Below, in pieces: positions 1-6,526 of a stretch of DNA of 9,320 nt (position 1 is its first letter; every line of letters begins with the position of its first letter). The stretch comes from a bacterium (lineage in GTDB: Bacteria > Chloroflexota > Dormibacteria > Aeolococcales > Bog-877): the NCBI GenBank assembly GCA_021844355.1, contig JAKBTP010000130.1:1-9320 (forward strand), written 5' to 3'. A program made the translations under genes and the position numbers. Under the pieces are notes generated by a model. The model was not told where the DNA came from. It worked only from the letters and a program-made list of their open reading frames with translations, and made no database searches.

Positions 1-34
1 CCGCCAACCGGCTTCCGCCAAGCCGGCTTGGCGG
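1..34. repeat. 20-bp perfect palindrome with an imperfect tandem half-copy
   Basis: Positions 15-34 form a perfect palindrome whose half-site is CCGCCAAGCC. Positions 1-14 (CCGCCAACCGGCTT) repeat positions 15-29 with a single G missing. The element lies inside the open frame of the propeller gene, where it encodes P-P-T-G-F-R-Q-A-G-L. The copies differ by 14 versus 15 nt, so they are not read in the same frame. It could be a chance GC-rich dyad, or the edge of a REP-like or tandem element continuing outside the window. Confidence 0.5.
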
Positions 35-855
35 ACGGCGTCTCCGAGGTCAGATTCGCCAACAGCGAGGATGGCTGGGCATTCGATCCCGGACTGTGGA
101 GCACGCGGGACGGCGGTTTGACCTGGAGCCGGGTGGCGCTGCCGGGCGTGCCGGCCGACGCTGTGGTGTGGAGCCTCGAAACCGCCAGCGGTGAAGTGGT
201 CGCGGTGGTCTTGGACCCTGTCACGTACGTGGTCAAGATCGAAACGAGTGCAGTGGGCTCCACCGTCTGGCACCTGTCGCAAACCTCGATTCCCGCTGGG
301 GCGGGCCCCTTACCTCAGACGCAGCTGGTGCTTCAGGGCAGTTCAGGGTGGGTGCTCCTTGACAACCGGACAGTGATCGGCGGCGCGCGGCTGGTGAACG
401 GCCACTGGACTCCATGGCAGCCCCCATGCCTGGGTTCGAATGGTCCGGCGTACATCGCCGCCTCGACGGCGGAAGACCTGTATGCGGTCTGCGACGAGGG
501 GGAGTGGGGCCCACCGATGCCGCCCAAGCCCAGGGCGTTTGTCTCGACCGATGGGGGAGCTTCATTCGAGCCGCTCAGCAGCACCCCAGCGACCATCACG
601 GGATGGGCATTGGCCACTCCCATCCCCAGCGTGATGGTGGTGAATTCCAACGCCGGGCTCTTGGCCACCTCCGATGGTGGACAGACCTGGCGGGGGGTGT
701 ACCTTGCGCCGGCCGACACGGGCGTGGAGTACGTGGGCTTCGAGACTGAGAGCCAGGGAGTGGCCATCAGCGTGAACGACTCCGGGAGCTCGCCGGTCGG
801 TGCCCTGTTGATGACCTTGGATGGCGGGCGCCAATGGCAGACGGTCAGGCTTTGA
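1..855 (+). CDS. BNR/Asp-box beta-propeller protein (Ycf48/sialidase-like fold), 5' end outside window
   Basis: The frame is open from the first base of the window to the TGA at 853-855, so the true start lies upstream; the TTG at 28 is not needed as a start. The 284-residue fragment carries four Asp-box motifs (S/T-x-D-G-G-x-x-W/F): STRDGGLTW at 100-126, STDGGASF at 544-567, TSDGGQTW at 667-690 and TLDGGRQW at 814-837. Phrases such as VRFANSEDGWAF resemble the blade starts of Ycf48-like propellers. Such proteins are usually secreted or surface-bound repeat proteins of unknown ligand. No catalytic sialidase residues can be assigned, so an enzymatic role is not claimed. The last Asp-box sits eight residues before the stop, which looks like a natural C-terminus. 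The signal peptide, if any, would be in the missing part. It is the only plus-strand gene and converges with the HAAS gene. The fold is fairly sure; the function is unknown. Confidence 0.8.
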   Translation, partial: PPTGFRQAGLADGVSEVRFANSEDGWAFDPGLWSTRDGGLTWSRVALPGVPADAVVWSLETASGEVVAVVLDPVTYVVKIETSAVGSTVWHLSQTSIPAGAGPLPQTQLVLQGSSGWVLLDNRTVIGGARLVNGHWTPWQPPCLGSNGPAYIAASTAEDLYAVCDEGEWGPPMPPKPRAFVSTDGGASFEPLSSTPATITGWALATPIPSVMVVNSNAGLLATSDGGQTWRGVYLAPADTGVEYVGFETESQGVAISVNDSGSSPVGALLMTLDGGRQWQTVRL

Positions 856-1339
856 CCACGGCTTCGGTCGCCGCCCGAGCCGTTCTGGCCCTGTGGGGCA
901 GTCGGTGACCCAACGGCGCCGGCCGCCCCAGCCGACGTGGCGGGTGGCGAAGCCACCCCAACAACTCGAAGGGGAGGATGAGCGTCCCCATCAGCTTGTC
1001 CCGCAGCCGCCATACCGGGGAGGCCCAGCGGATGGCCCCTCCCACCAGCCAGCCCACCACGAATACGAAGCCGCCGAAGAGGAGCAGGACCGGGACCAGC
1101 GCCTCCGGCCACGTGCGGCGGTGAAGGTCGGCGCCCGCCTCCCGGGCGTTCTCCTCGGGGCCGCCCAGCTGCTCCAGCAACTGGCGCACACCGGCCTCGT
1201 TCTCGGGAGCCAGCCGCCGGCACCCATCCTCGATGTGGGCCCGCACCTCCTCCCTGATCTGGCGCCGCCTGGACCCGGGCAGGGAGGCGAGCCGGCGGTC
1301 GAGCAAGCGCAGGTAGTCGTGCGTCAGCTGGTCCTGCAT
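845..1339 (-). CDS. HAAS-domain (DUF1700-like) membrane protein paired with PadR
   Basis: This gene encodes a 164-residue protein. Residues 1-72 form a charged helical region (YLRLLDRRLASLPGSRRRQIREE, then DGCRRL and LLEQLGGPEENA) of the kind seen in HAAS/DUF1700 proteins, which often sit directly downstream of PadR regulators. Residues 81-104 are a strong membrane segment (LVPVLLLFGGFVFVVGWLVGG), with a weaker hydrophobic stretch at 117-131. The tail from 132 is basic, Arg/Ala-rich and low in complexity. I chose the ATG at 1337-1339, 10 nt after the padR stop, rather than the in-frame upstream start at 1471, which would run through padR. A G-run (GGGGGGAG) lies almost against the ATG, so the SD spacing is poor and translation may be coupled to padR. 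The stop at 845-847 lies inside the convergent propeller gene. Known members are thought to pass or modulate signals at the membrane; the ligand here is unknown. Confidence 0.72.
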   Translation of the reverse strand: MQDQLTHDYLRLLDRRLASLPGSRRRQIREEVRAHIEDGCRRLAPENEAGVRQLLEQLGGPEENAREAGADLHRRTWPEALVPVLLLFGGFVFVVGWLVGGAIRWASPVWRLRDKLMGTLILPFELLGWLRHPPRRLGRPAPLGHRLPHRARTARAATEAVVKA

Positions 1340-1349
1340 GCTCCCCCCA

Positions 1350-1694
1350 TCACCCGCCCTCCCCCAGGGCCCGATCCACCGCGGACCGAAACTGCCTCCA
1401 CCCCCGTTCGAAGGCCTCCAGGGCCAGGGCTCCCTGGTCGGTGAGCCGGTAGTAGCGCCGCGGCGGCCCATCCTCCGACTCCCGCCAGGTGGTCTCCACC
1501 CAGCGCCGCTGGCGGAGGCGGGCCAGGAGCGGATAGACAGTCCCCTCTCCCATCAGCAGCCCCCCGGGGGCGCCCAGCGACCGGGCGAGCTCGAAGCCGT
1601 ACCGCTCGCGCGAGCGCAGGGCCGCCAAAACGCAGTACTCCACGACCCCCCGGCGGAGCTGCGCCTCCCAGTTGCTGTCCGTGCCAGGTATCAT
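1350..1694 (-). CDS. PadR-family transcriptional regulator (short form)
   Basis: This gene encodes a 114-residue winged-helix repressor, the usual size for the short PadR-s1/PadR-like class. Diagnostic motifs are LRRGVVEYCVLAAL (13-26) at helix 1, YGFEL (32-36), the recognition-helix region EGTVYPLLARLRQRRWVE (50-67), and the wing with GPPRRYYRLTDQG (76-88). The C-terminal helix from about 89 to 110 would form the dimer interface. I chose the ATG at 1692-1694 because family members begin a few residues before the LRRG motif and because a promoter places the transcript start at this codon. The TTG at 1730 falls within the -35 box and is rejected. The HAAS gene follows 10 nt after the stop, so the two form an operon. 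PadR proteins commonly repress their own operon and respond to small hydrophobic ligands; the target here is not shown, though the neighbouring kor genes lie upstream on the same strand. Confidence 0.9.
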   Translation of the reverse strand: MIPGTDSNWEAQLRRGVVEYCVLAALRSRERYGFELARSLGAPGGLLMGEGTVYPLLARLRQRRWVETTWRESEDGPPRRYYRLTDQGALALEAFERGWRQFRSAVDRALGEGG

Positions 1695-1714
1695 GCGGCG
1701 CAGTGTAGTGGCAC
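1681..1714. promoter_or_regulatory. Candidate autoregulatory operator dyad over padR promoter and start
   Basis: GTGCCA at 1681-1686 and its exact reverse complement TGGCAC at 1709-1714 flank the -10 box and the start codon. The half-site centres are 28 bp apart. PadR regulators often bind dyads overlapping their own promoter, so placement favours an operator. The arms are only 6 bp and do not match the classical PadR ATGT-N8-ACAT pattern, so this is a suggestion. Confidence 0.3.
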
Positions 1715-1730
1715 CCGGCGGCGCTGGCAA
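1695..1730 (-). promoter_or_regulatory. Sigma70-type promoter giving a leaderless padR transcript
   Basis: Read on the minus strand there is TTGCCA (plus-strand 1725-1730), exactly 17 nt, then TACACT (1702-1707), then GCGCCGC and the padR ATG. The hexamers match TTGACA at 4 of 6 and TATAAT at 4 of 6, including the important A2 and T6. The expected start point is 7-8 nt after the -10, at 1694-1695. That is the A of the ATG or the base before it, so the mRNA would have no leader. This agrees with the absence of an SD sequence before padR. It also makes padR-HAAS a unit separate from korB, which ends only 72 bp upstream. Confidence 0.6.
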
Positions 1731-1766
1731 GGTGGTGAAGCGGGCCGGCGGCCGCGGAGGAGGCGG

Positions 1767-2822
1767 CTAGCGCAGCCTCGCCTGGAACTTGGCCAGCTCG
1801 GCGGAGCCCGGGCAGAGCCGATCGAACGGGAGGTCCCACAGCCGGTCCTGCGTGGTGGCGCTCACCTGGTGCATATCCGGGGTGGTCTCGTCCAGGTAGA
1901 GGAGCCCGGTCGCGATCTCACCACGGCGCGCGCTCTCCACCAGGTATGAGCCCACCCGGACCCGGTCTCGGGGGTCGTAGCCCTCGGGGACAGCGCGGAA
2001 CAGCACCCGGCTGCCGTCGTGGAGCTCGACCTCGGTGACCGACCCCGGGGTCTGCTCCGAGTGGATCTGGCCCCGCACCGGGATGATGTCGGCGTCGATG
2101 TCCTGGAGCTCGTGCTCCCGCACGTACCGAAAGCTCTTGGTGGAGCCCTCGTGGTCGTTGAACTGCACGCAGGGAGAGATCACGTCGACGAGGGCGAAGC
2201 CGCCGTGGGAGAGCCCGGCCTTCAGGATGGGGACCAGTTGGGCCTTGTCCCCGGAGAAGCCCCGGGCCAGGAAGGTGGCGCCCAGGCTGAGCCCCAGCAG
2301 CATCGGGTCCACCGGCGGCAGAAGGTTGGGCTCACCCTTGCGCGAGCGGGAGCCGATGTCCGCCGAGGCCGAGAACTGCCCCTTGGTGAGCCCGTAGACC
2401 CCGTTGTTGGCGATCACGTAGAGCATCCGGACGTTGCGCCGGATGGCGTGGGCGAGGTTGCCCAGCCCGATCGATAGGGAGTCCCCATCCCCCGAAACCC
2501 CGACCACCACCAGGTCCCGGTTGGCGGCGGCGGCGCCGCTGGCCACCGCCGCCATCCGGCCGTGGACCGAGTTGAAGCCCACCGCCGCCGAATCGAAGTA
2601 CTGAGGGGTCTTGGAGGAGCAGCCTATCCCGCTCAGCTTGGCCACCTGGTAGGGGGCGATGGAGAGCCCCCAGAGCGCCTCCTGGATGGCGGCGGTGACC
2701 GAGTCGTGGCCGCAGCCGGCGCACAGCGTGGACATGCTCCCGGAGTAGTCGCGGATGGTGAGCCCCAGTTGGTTGCGCTCGAGGGGGAGGAGGGGGATCT
2801 GAGGCTTGGCTATCGAGGTCAC
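1767..2822 (-). CDS. korB: 2-oxoacid:ferredoxin oxidoreductase, beta (TPP and 4Fe-4S) subunit
   Basis: This 351-residue protein is the thiamine-pyrophosphate and cluster-bearing subunit. With KorA it cleaves a 2-oxoacid with CoA to acyl-CoA, CO2 and reduced ferredoxin, or runs in reverse. The four expected cluster cysteines are present: C34 and C37 in CAGCGH, C68 in GIGCSS, and C218 in SPCVQFND. The Mg-TPP motif runs from GDGDSLSIG (111-119) to NNGVYG (139-144). It is followed by LTKGQFS (145-151), the KorB/OFOR-type signature rather than the MTGGQ type common in PorB. That favours 2-oxoglutarate or broad 2-oxoacid use, but substrate remains unproved. Translation starts at a GTG (2820-2822) overlapping the korA stop as GTGA, with AGGAGAG six nt upstream. 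Length is normal for the family. The stop TAG is at 1767-1769, and no U-tract terminator follows. Confidence 0.93.
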   Translation of the reverse strand: MTSIAKPQIPLLPLERNQLGLTIRDYSGSMSTLCAGCGHDSVTAAIQEALWGLSIAPYQVAKLSGIGCSSKTPQYFDSAAVGFNSVHGRMAAVASGAAAANRDLVVVGVSGDGDSLSIGLGNLAHAIRRNVRMLYVIANNGVYGLTKGQFSASADIGSRSRKGEPNLLPPVDPMLLGLSLGATFLARGFSGDKAQLVPILKAGLSHGGFALVDVISPCVQFNDHEGSTKSFRYVREHELQDIDADIIPVRGQIHSEQTPGSVTEVELHDGSRVLFRAVPEGYDPRDRVRVGSYLVESARRGEIATGLLYLDETTPDMHQVSATTQDRLWDLPFDRLCPGSAELAKFQARLR

Positions 2823-4648
2823 TGTGGGCTCTCCTGCTCCAGGATCCGGTCCCGGATGAACGACGCGGTGATGGGAAGGCCCCCGTAGGAGAGGACCGGG
2901 CGCAGCCGCTCCCCGCCGAATCCCGTCTCGATCAGCAGGAGGGAGCGGAGCTGACCGTCCCGGTTCTGCTCCACGACGTAGCAGTGGGGGTGGGCGGCCA
3001 TGAACTCCGCCACCGCCGCCGGGAAGGGGTATCCGGTTACCCGCAAGTAGCTGGGAGCCGGGCCGGGGAGTTGCTCCAGCGCCTCGCGCACCGCCAAATC
3101 GCAGCTGCCCATGGTTATGACCCCGAAGGGGGCGCCCTCGTGCAGCTCCACCACCGGCGGGGGGAGGTGCTGCGCGGCGGCCCGATGCTTGCGCAGCAGC
3201 CGGTCCACCACCTCCTGGTACTCGTCCGGCCGCTCGGTGTAGACGGCCCGGAGGTCATGGCCGGACCCCCTCACCAGGTGGCCGGCCCGGGGGGTCTCGC
3301 CGGGGACCGCCCTGGGAGTGGTCCACTCCGGGTCGGGATCCCCATAGCGCCAGAAGTGCTCCAGCCGCTCCAGCTCCTCCGGGCTCAGCAGCCGGCCGCG
3401 GTCCGGGCGGTACGAGTCGTCCCAGGTGAGCTCCGGAACCTCCCAGTCGTTCATGCCGATGTCCAGGTCGCTCATGACCAGGACCGGGGTCTGGAAGCGC
3501 TCGGCGAGGTCGAAGGCCTGGACGGTGTGCAGGAAGCACTCCCTGGGGTCTGAGGGGAAGAGGAGGATGTGGCGGGTGTCACCGTGGGAGGCGAAGGCGG
3601 CGGAGAGCAGGTCGGCCTGCTGCACCCTGGTCGGCATCCCGGTGGACGGGCCGGCGCGCTGGACGTCCACCAGCACCGCCGGGACCTCGGTGTAGTAGGC
3701 AAGCCCCAGCAGCTCCTGCATCAGAGAGAGGCCCGGGCCGGAGGTGGAGGTGAAGGCCCGGGCGCCGGCCCAGCTCGCCCCGACCACGATCCCCAGCGCC
3801 GCCAGCTCGTCCTCGGCCTGAAGGATGAGGTAGTCGTTGACCTCCCGCCCGTCCGGGCCGGGACGGCGGCGGTACTGGGAGCAGAGGCGAATGAAGTTCT
3901 CCATCACCGAGGTGGCCGGGGTGATGGGATACCAGGCGCCCACGGTGGCCCCCGCGAAGACCGCCCCCAGCGCCACCGCCGTGTTGCCGTCGATGAGGAT
4001 CCGGCCGTCGGGAGCGCCCATCTGCTCCACATGGAACGGCAGGGGGCAGGGGAAATTCTCCAGGGCGTACTGGTAACCCAGCTGCAGCGCCGCCTGGTTG
4101 TCCTCCAGGAGCTGGGGCCGGCGGGAGTAGGCCGCCACCAGCTGCTTGGACAGCTCGTCGACGGGCAGGGCGAGGAGCGCCGCCACCAGTCCGGCGGTGG
4201 CCACGTTCTTCATCAGGATCCGCTCCTTGACCGTGTTGAAGCGCTGGGCGCAGAGCTGGGCCAGCGGCGCCCCCAGGAACGTGATGTCGGATCGGCGCAT
4301 CTCCGGATCCAGGGGCCAGCTGTCGTCGTAGACCAGATAGCCTCCCGGGGCCACCTCCCCTATGTCCTGCTGGTAGGTCTGGCCGTTCATGGCCACCATG
4401 AGGTCGAAGCTGGCGGTCCTGGCGGTGTGTCCCGACTGGCTGACCCGCACCTCGTACCAGGTGGGGAGCCCCTGGATGTTGGAGGGGAAGAGGTTCTTGC
4501 CCGAGACCGGGACCCCCATGCGGAAGATGGTCTGCATCAGGAGGTTGTTGGTGCTGGCCGAGCCGGTGCCGTTGACGTTGGCCAGCTTGATGGCGAACTC
4601 GTTCACCCGGGCCCGGCTGGGAGCCTCGGGGAGCTGGACCTTGGCCAT
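2819..4648 (-). CDS. korA: 2-oxoacid:ferredoxin oxidoreductase, fused gamma-alpha subunit
   Basis: This 609-residue protein has the gamma domain fused to the front of alpha, as in actinobacterial KorA and archaeal two-subunit enzymes. Residues about 15-195 are the gamma (CoA-side) domain, including NVNGTGSASTNN and SQSGHTARTASFD. Residues about 215-430 are the pyrimidine-binding alpha domain with GNTAVALGAVFAG, YPITPATSVME (240-250), TSGPGLSLMQE and VQRAGPSTGMPT (329-340). The C-terminal domain covers about 500-600. T243 and R331 have the same 88-residue spacing as the substrate-contacting Thr256/Arg344 recalled for Sulfolobus OFOR. The ATG at 4646-4648 begins MAKVQLPEAP. Its A is also the last base of the upstream TGA (TGATG), and GGAGG (4656-4660) lies seven nt before it. 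The frame stays open upstream to 4936, but that stretch is a shadow of the preceding gene. The protein has no ferredoxin domain of its own. Confidence 0.93.
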   Translation of the reverse strand: MAKVQLPEAPSRARVNEFAIKLANVNGTGSASTNNLLMQTIFRMGVPVSGKNLFPSNIQGLPTWYEVRVSQSGHTARTASFDLMVAMNGQTYQQDIGEVAPGGYLVYDDSWPLDPEMRRSDITFLGAPLAQLCAQRFNTVKERILMKNVATAGLVAALLALPVDELSKQLVAAYSRRPQLLEDNQAALQLGYQYALENFPCPLPFHVEQMGAPDGRILIDGNTAVALGAVFAGATVGAWYPITPATSVMENFIRLCSQYRRRPGPDGREVNDYLILQAEDELAALGIVVGASWAGARAFTSTSGPGLSLMQELLGLAYYTEVPAVLVDVQRAGPSTGMPTRVQQADLLSAAFASHGDTRHILLFPSDPRECFLHTVQAFDLAERFQTPVLVMSDLDIGMNDWEVPELTWDDSYRPDRGRLLSPEELERLEHFWRYGDPDPEWTTPRAVPGETPRAGHLVRGSGHDLRAVYTERPDEYQEVVDRLLRKHRAAAQHLPPPVVELHEGAPFGVITMGSCDLAVREALEQLPGPAPSYLRVTGYPFPAAVAEFMAAHPHCYVVEQNRDGQLRSLLLIETGFGGERLRPVLSYGGLPITASFIRDRILEQESPQ

Positions 4649-6471
4649 CAGCCCACCTCCGCCGGGCGGCCGGCGTAGGGGATGCCCAGCTCGAACCGGG
4701 CCATGTCCCAGGCCGCCGTGGGGCAGCGCTCGGCGCAGAGGCCGCAGTGGACGCAGAGGTTCTCGTCCTTGACCATCACCCTCCCGGTCTGGGGCAGCGC
4801 TTCGGAGACGAAGATCGCCTGGCTCCGGTTCTCCGCGGGGGCGTTGAGCCGGGTGCGCAGCTCCTCCTCGTCGGCCCAGTCGGGGCGGATGATGGTGAGG
4901 CAGCGCACCGGGCAGACGTCGATGCAGGCGTCGCACTCGATGCAGAGCGGGGCCTGGAAGGCGGTCTGGATGTCACAGTTGAGGCAGCGCTGCACCTCCC
5001 GCGCGGTCTCCTCGGGGCCGAAGCCCAGCTCCACCTCCAGGTTGAGGCGCTCGAAGCGACGCTTGAGGTCCACCCGGGCCATCTCCTGCCGCCCATGGGG
5101 GTTGTAGTCGTTGTGGTAGCTCCACTGGGTTATGCCCATCTTGCGGCTGGTAAGCCGCATGGTCTGGGCCGGCCTCTGCGCCGCCGAAACCCCCTGGCAG
5201 TGGTTGTCGATGGAGATCGCCGCCTGGTGGCCGTGCTCCACCGCCCAGATGATGTTCTTGGCCCCGAAGGCGGCGTCCCCCCCGAAGAAGACCCCGGGGA
5301 TGGTGGACTGCATGGTCACCTCGTCGACCGCCGCCAGCTGGGGGGAGGAGAACTCCAGGGGCAGATCGCGCTCGATCCAGGGGAAGGCGTTCTCCTGGCC
5401 GATCGCCAGGATCACGTCGTCGCAGTCGATGCGCACCGTCCCCACCGTCTTCGAGTGGACCGCCCCCTCGTCCCACTCCACCTGGTCGAACTCCATGCCC
5501 ACCAGCCGTCCGTCTTCGACGAGGAAGCGGCGGGGGGCGTGGTTGACCACGATCTGCACCCCCTCCTCCTCGGCGTCTTCCAGCTCCCAGGGGGAGGCCT
5601 TGAAGTACTGGCGGGGCCGGCGGGCCATCACCCGGATGTCCTCACCGCCGAGGCGCCGGGAGGAGCGGCAGCAATCCATCGCCGTGTTCCCCACCCCGAT
5701 GATGAGCACCCGGCGCCCCACCTTGTTGACGTGGCCGAAGGCGATCGACTCCAGCCAGTCGATCCCGATGTGGATGTGGGTCTCTCCCACCTCGTCGTGG
5801 CGCCCGGGCAGCTCCAGCTCCTTGCCCCGGGGGGCGCCGCTGCCCACGAACACCGCGTCGTATCCCATCTGGAGCAGCTCGCGCATGCTCCGGATCTCGG
5901 TGCCGTAGCGGATGTCCACCCCCATGTCGAGGATCACCGCGATCTCCTCATCCAGCACCTGGGCCGGCAGCCGGAAGGCGGGGATGTTGGTGCGCATCAG
6001 CCCGCCGGGGAGCTGCTGACGCTCGAAGATGGTGACCTCGTAGCCCAGCGGCATGAGGTCGTTGGCGACGGTCAGCGAGGCGGGACCGGCGCCCACGCAG
6101 GCGACCCGCTTGCCGTTCTTCGCCTCGGCCGCCCGGGGGAGCCCCGAGCCCACGTCCTCCCGGAGGTCCGAAGCCACCCGCTTCAGGCGGCAGATGGCCA
6201 CCGCGTCGCCGTCCACCCGGCCTCGGCGGCAGGCCGGCTCACAGGGACGGTCGCAGGTCCGCCCCAGGATCCCGGGGAAAACGTTGGACTTGCGGTTGAG
6301 GAGGTAGGCGTCCCCGTACCTCCCCTGACCGATGAGGCGGATGTACTGGGGCACGTCGGTGTGGGCCGGGCAGGCCCACTGGCAGTCCACCACCTTGTGG
6401 AAGTAGCTGGGATCCTCGACGTCGGTGACCGGGATGGGCACCAGGGTGCGGCGGGGCGCGAGCTCAGCCAC
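4648..6471 (-). CDS. GltD-like FAD/NAD(P)H oxidoreductase with N- and C-terminal Fe-S domains, KOR electron partner
   Basis: This 607-residue protein has three parts. Residues 25-100 are an N-terminal Fe-S (Fer4_20-type) domain with C30/C34 in CQWACP, C73/C77/C81 in CDRPCEPAC, and C94. Residues about 120-430 are the FAD/NAD(P)-binding core of the glutamate synthase small subunit class: first dinucleotide motif VGAGPASL (126-133), second VLIIGVGNTAMD (255-266), and FAD-closing FFGGDA (395-400). The C-terminus is ferredoxin-like, with CLNC (496-499), CIECDACIDVCP (510-521) and CVHCGLCAERCP (573-584). The third Gly of the first motif is Ser, as I recall in dihydropyrimidine dehydrogenase, so FAD binding is not in doubt. 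There is no large GltB subunit nearby and korA follows with a 1-nt overlap, so glutamate synthesis is unlikely. Transfer between NAD(P)H and KorAB or ferredoxin is the better reading. It starts at GTG 6469-6471, with GAGGG five nt upstream. Confidence 0.88.
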   Translation of the reverse strand: MAELAPRRTLVPIPVTDVEDPSYFHKVVDCQWACPAHTDVPQYIRLIGQGRYGDAYLLNRKSNVFPGILGRTCDRPCEPACRRGRVDGDAVAICRLKRVASDLREDVGSGLPRAAEAKNGKRVACVGAGPASLTVANDLMPLGYEVTIFERQQLPGGLMRTNIPAFRLPAQVLDEEIAVILDMGVDIRYGTEIRSMRELLQMGYDAVFVGSGAPRGKELELPGRHDEVGETHIHIGIDWLESIAFGHVNKVGRRVLIIGVGNTAMDCCRSSRRLGGEDIRVMARRPRQYFKASPWELEDAEEEGVQIVVNHAPRRFLVEDGRLVGMEFDQVEWDEGAVHSKTVGTVRIDCDDVILAIGQENAFPWIERDLPLEFSSPQLAAVDEVTMQSTIPGVFFGGDAAFGAKNIIWAVEHGHQAAISIDNHCQGVSAAQRPAQTMRLTSRKMGITQWSYHNDYNPHGRQEMARVDLKRRFERLNLEVELGFGPEETAREVQRCLNCDIQTAFQAPLCIECDACIDVCPVRCLTIIRPDWADEEELRTRLNAPAENRSQAIFVSEALPQTGRVMVKDENLCVHCGLCAERCPTAAWDMARFELGIPYAGRPAEVG

Positions 6472-6486
6472 GACAGCCCTCGGGCG

Positions 6487-6503
6487 GCGGGCCGCCGGCC
6501 CGC
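6487..6503 (-). promoter_or_regulatory. GC-rich hairpin just upstream of the GltD-like gene's ribosome site
   Basis: On the minus strand GCGGGCC-GGC-GGCCCGC forms a perfect 7-bp stem with a 3-nt loop. It ends 16 nt before the GTG start and 6 nt before the GAGGG ribosome site at 6477-6481. In an mRNA reading into this operon it could affect ribosome access or protect a processed 5' end. There is no U-run after it, so it is not an intrinsic terminator. GC-rich DNA often forms such stems by chance. Confidence 0.4.
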
Positions 6504-6526
6504 ATTCCGCTCTCGGCGCGGCGACC

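Noticed and set aside
333..1223. 296-residue minus-strand open frame opposite the propeller gene
   Set aside because: Arg/Gly/Pro-rich with no domain; it crosses both the propeller gene, whose Asp-boxes fix the plus frame, and the HAAS gene.
1340..1471. Upstream extension of the HAAS protein start to 1471
   Set aside because: It would lie inside padR and encodes a Gly/Trp/Pro-rich stretch unlike the HAAS N-terminus. The ATG at 1339 just after the padR stop is preferred.
1741..1766. GC-rich dyad after the korB stop as a terminator
   Set aside because: It contains a short self-complementary GCGGCCGC but no U-tract; common by chance at this GC content.
3569..4678. 369-residue plus-strand open frame opposite korA
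   Set aside because: Same shadow pattern (H/G/R/V-rich, no motifs), lying entirely over the well-supported korA.
4649..4936. Upstream 96-residue extension of korA
   Set aside because: It overlaps the C-terminal ferredoxin motifs of the preceding gene in another frame and reads as Arg/Pro-rich shadow. The ATG at 4648 has an SD and begins the family's normal N-terminus.
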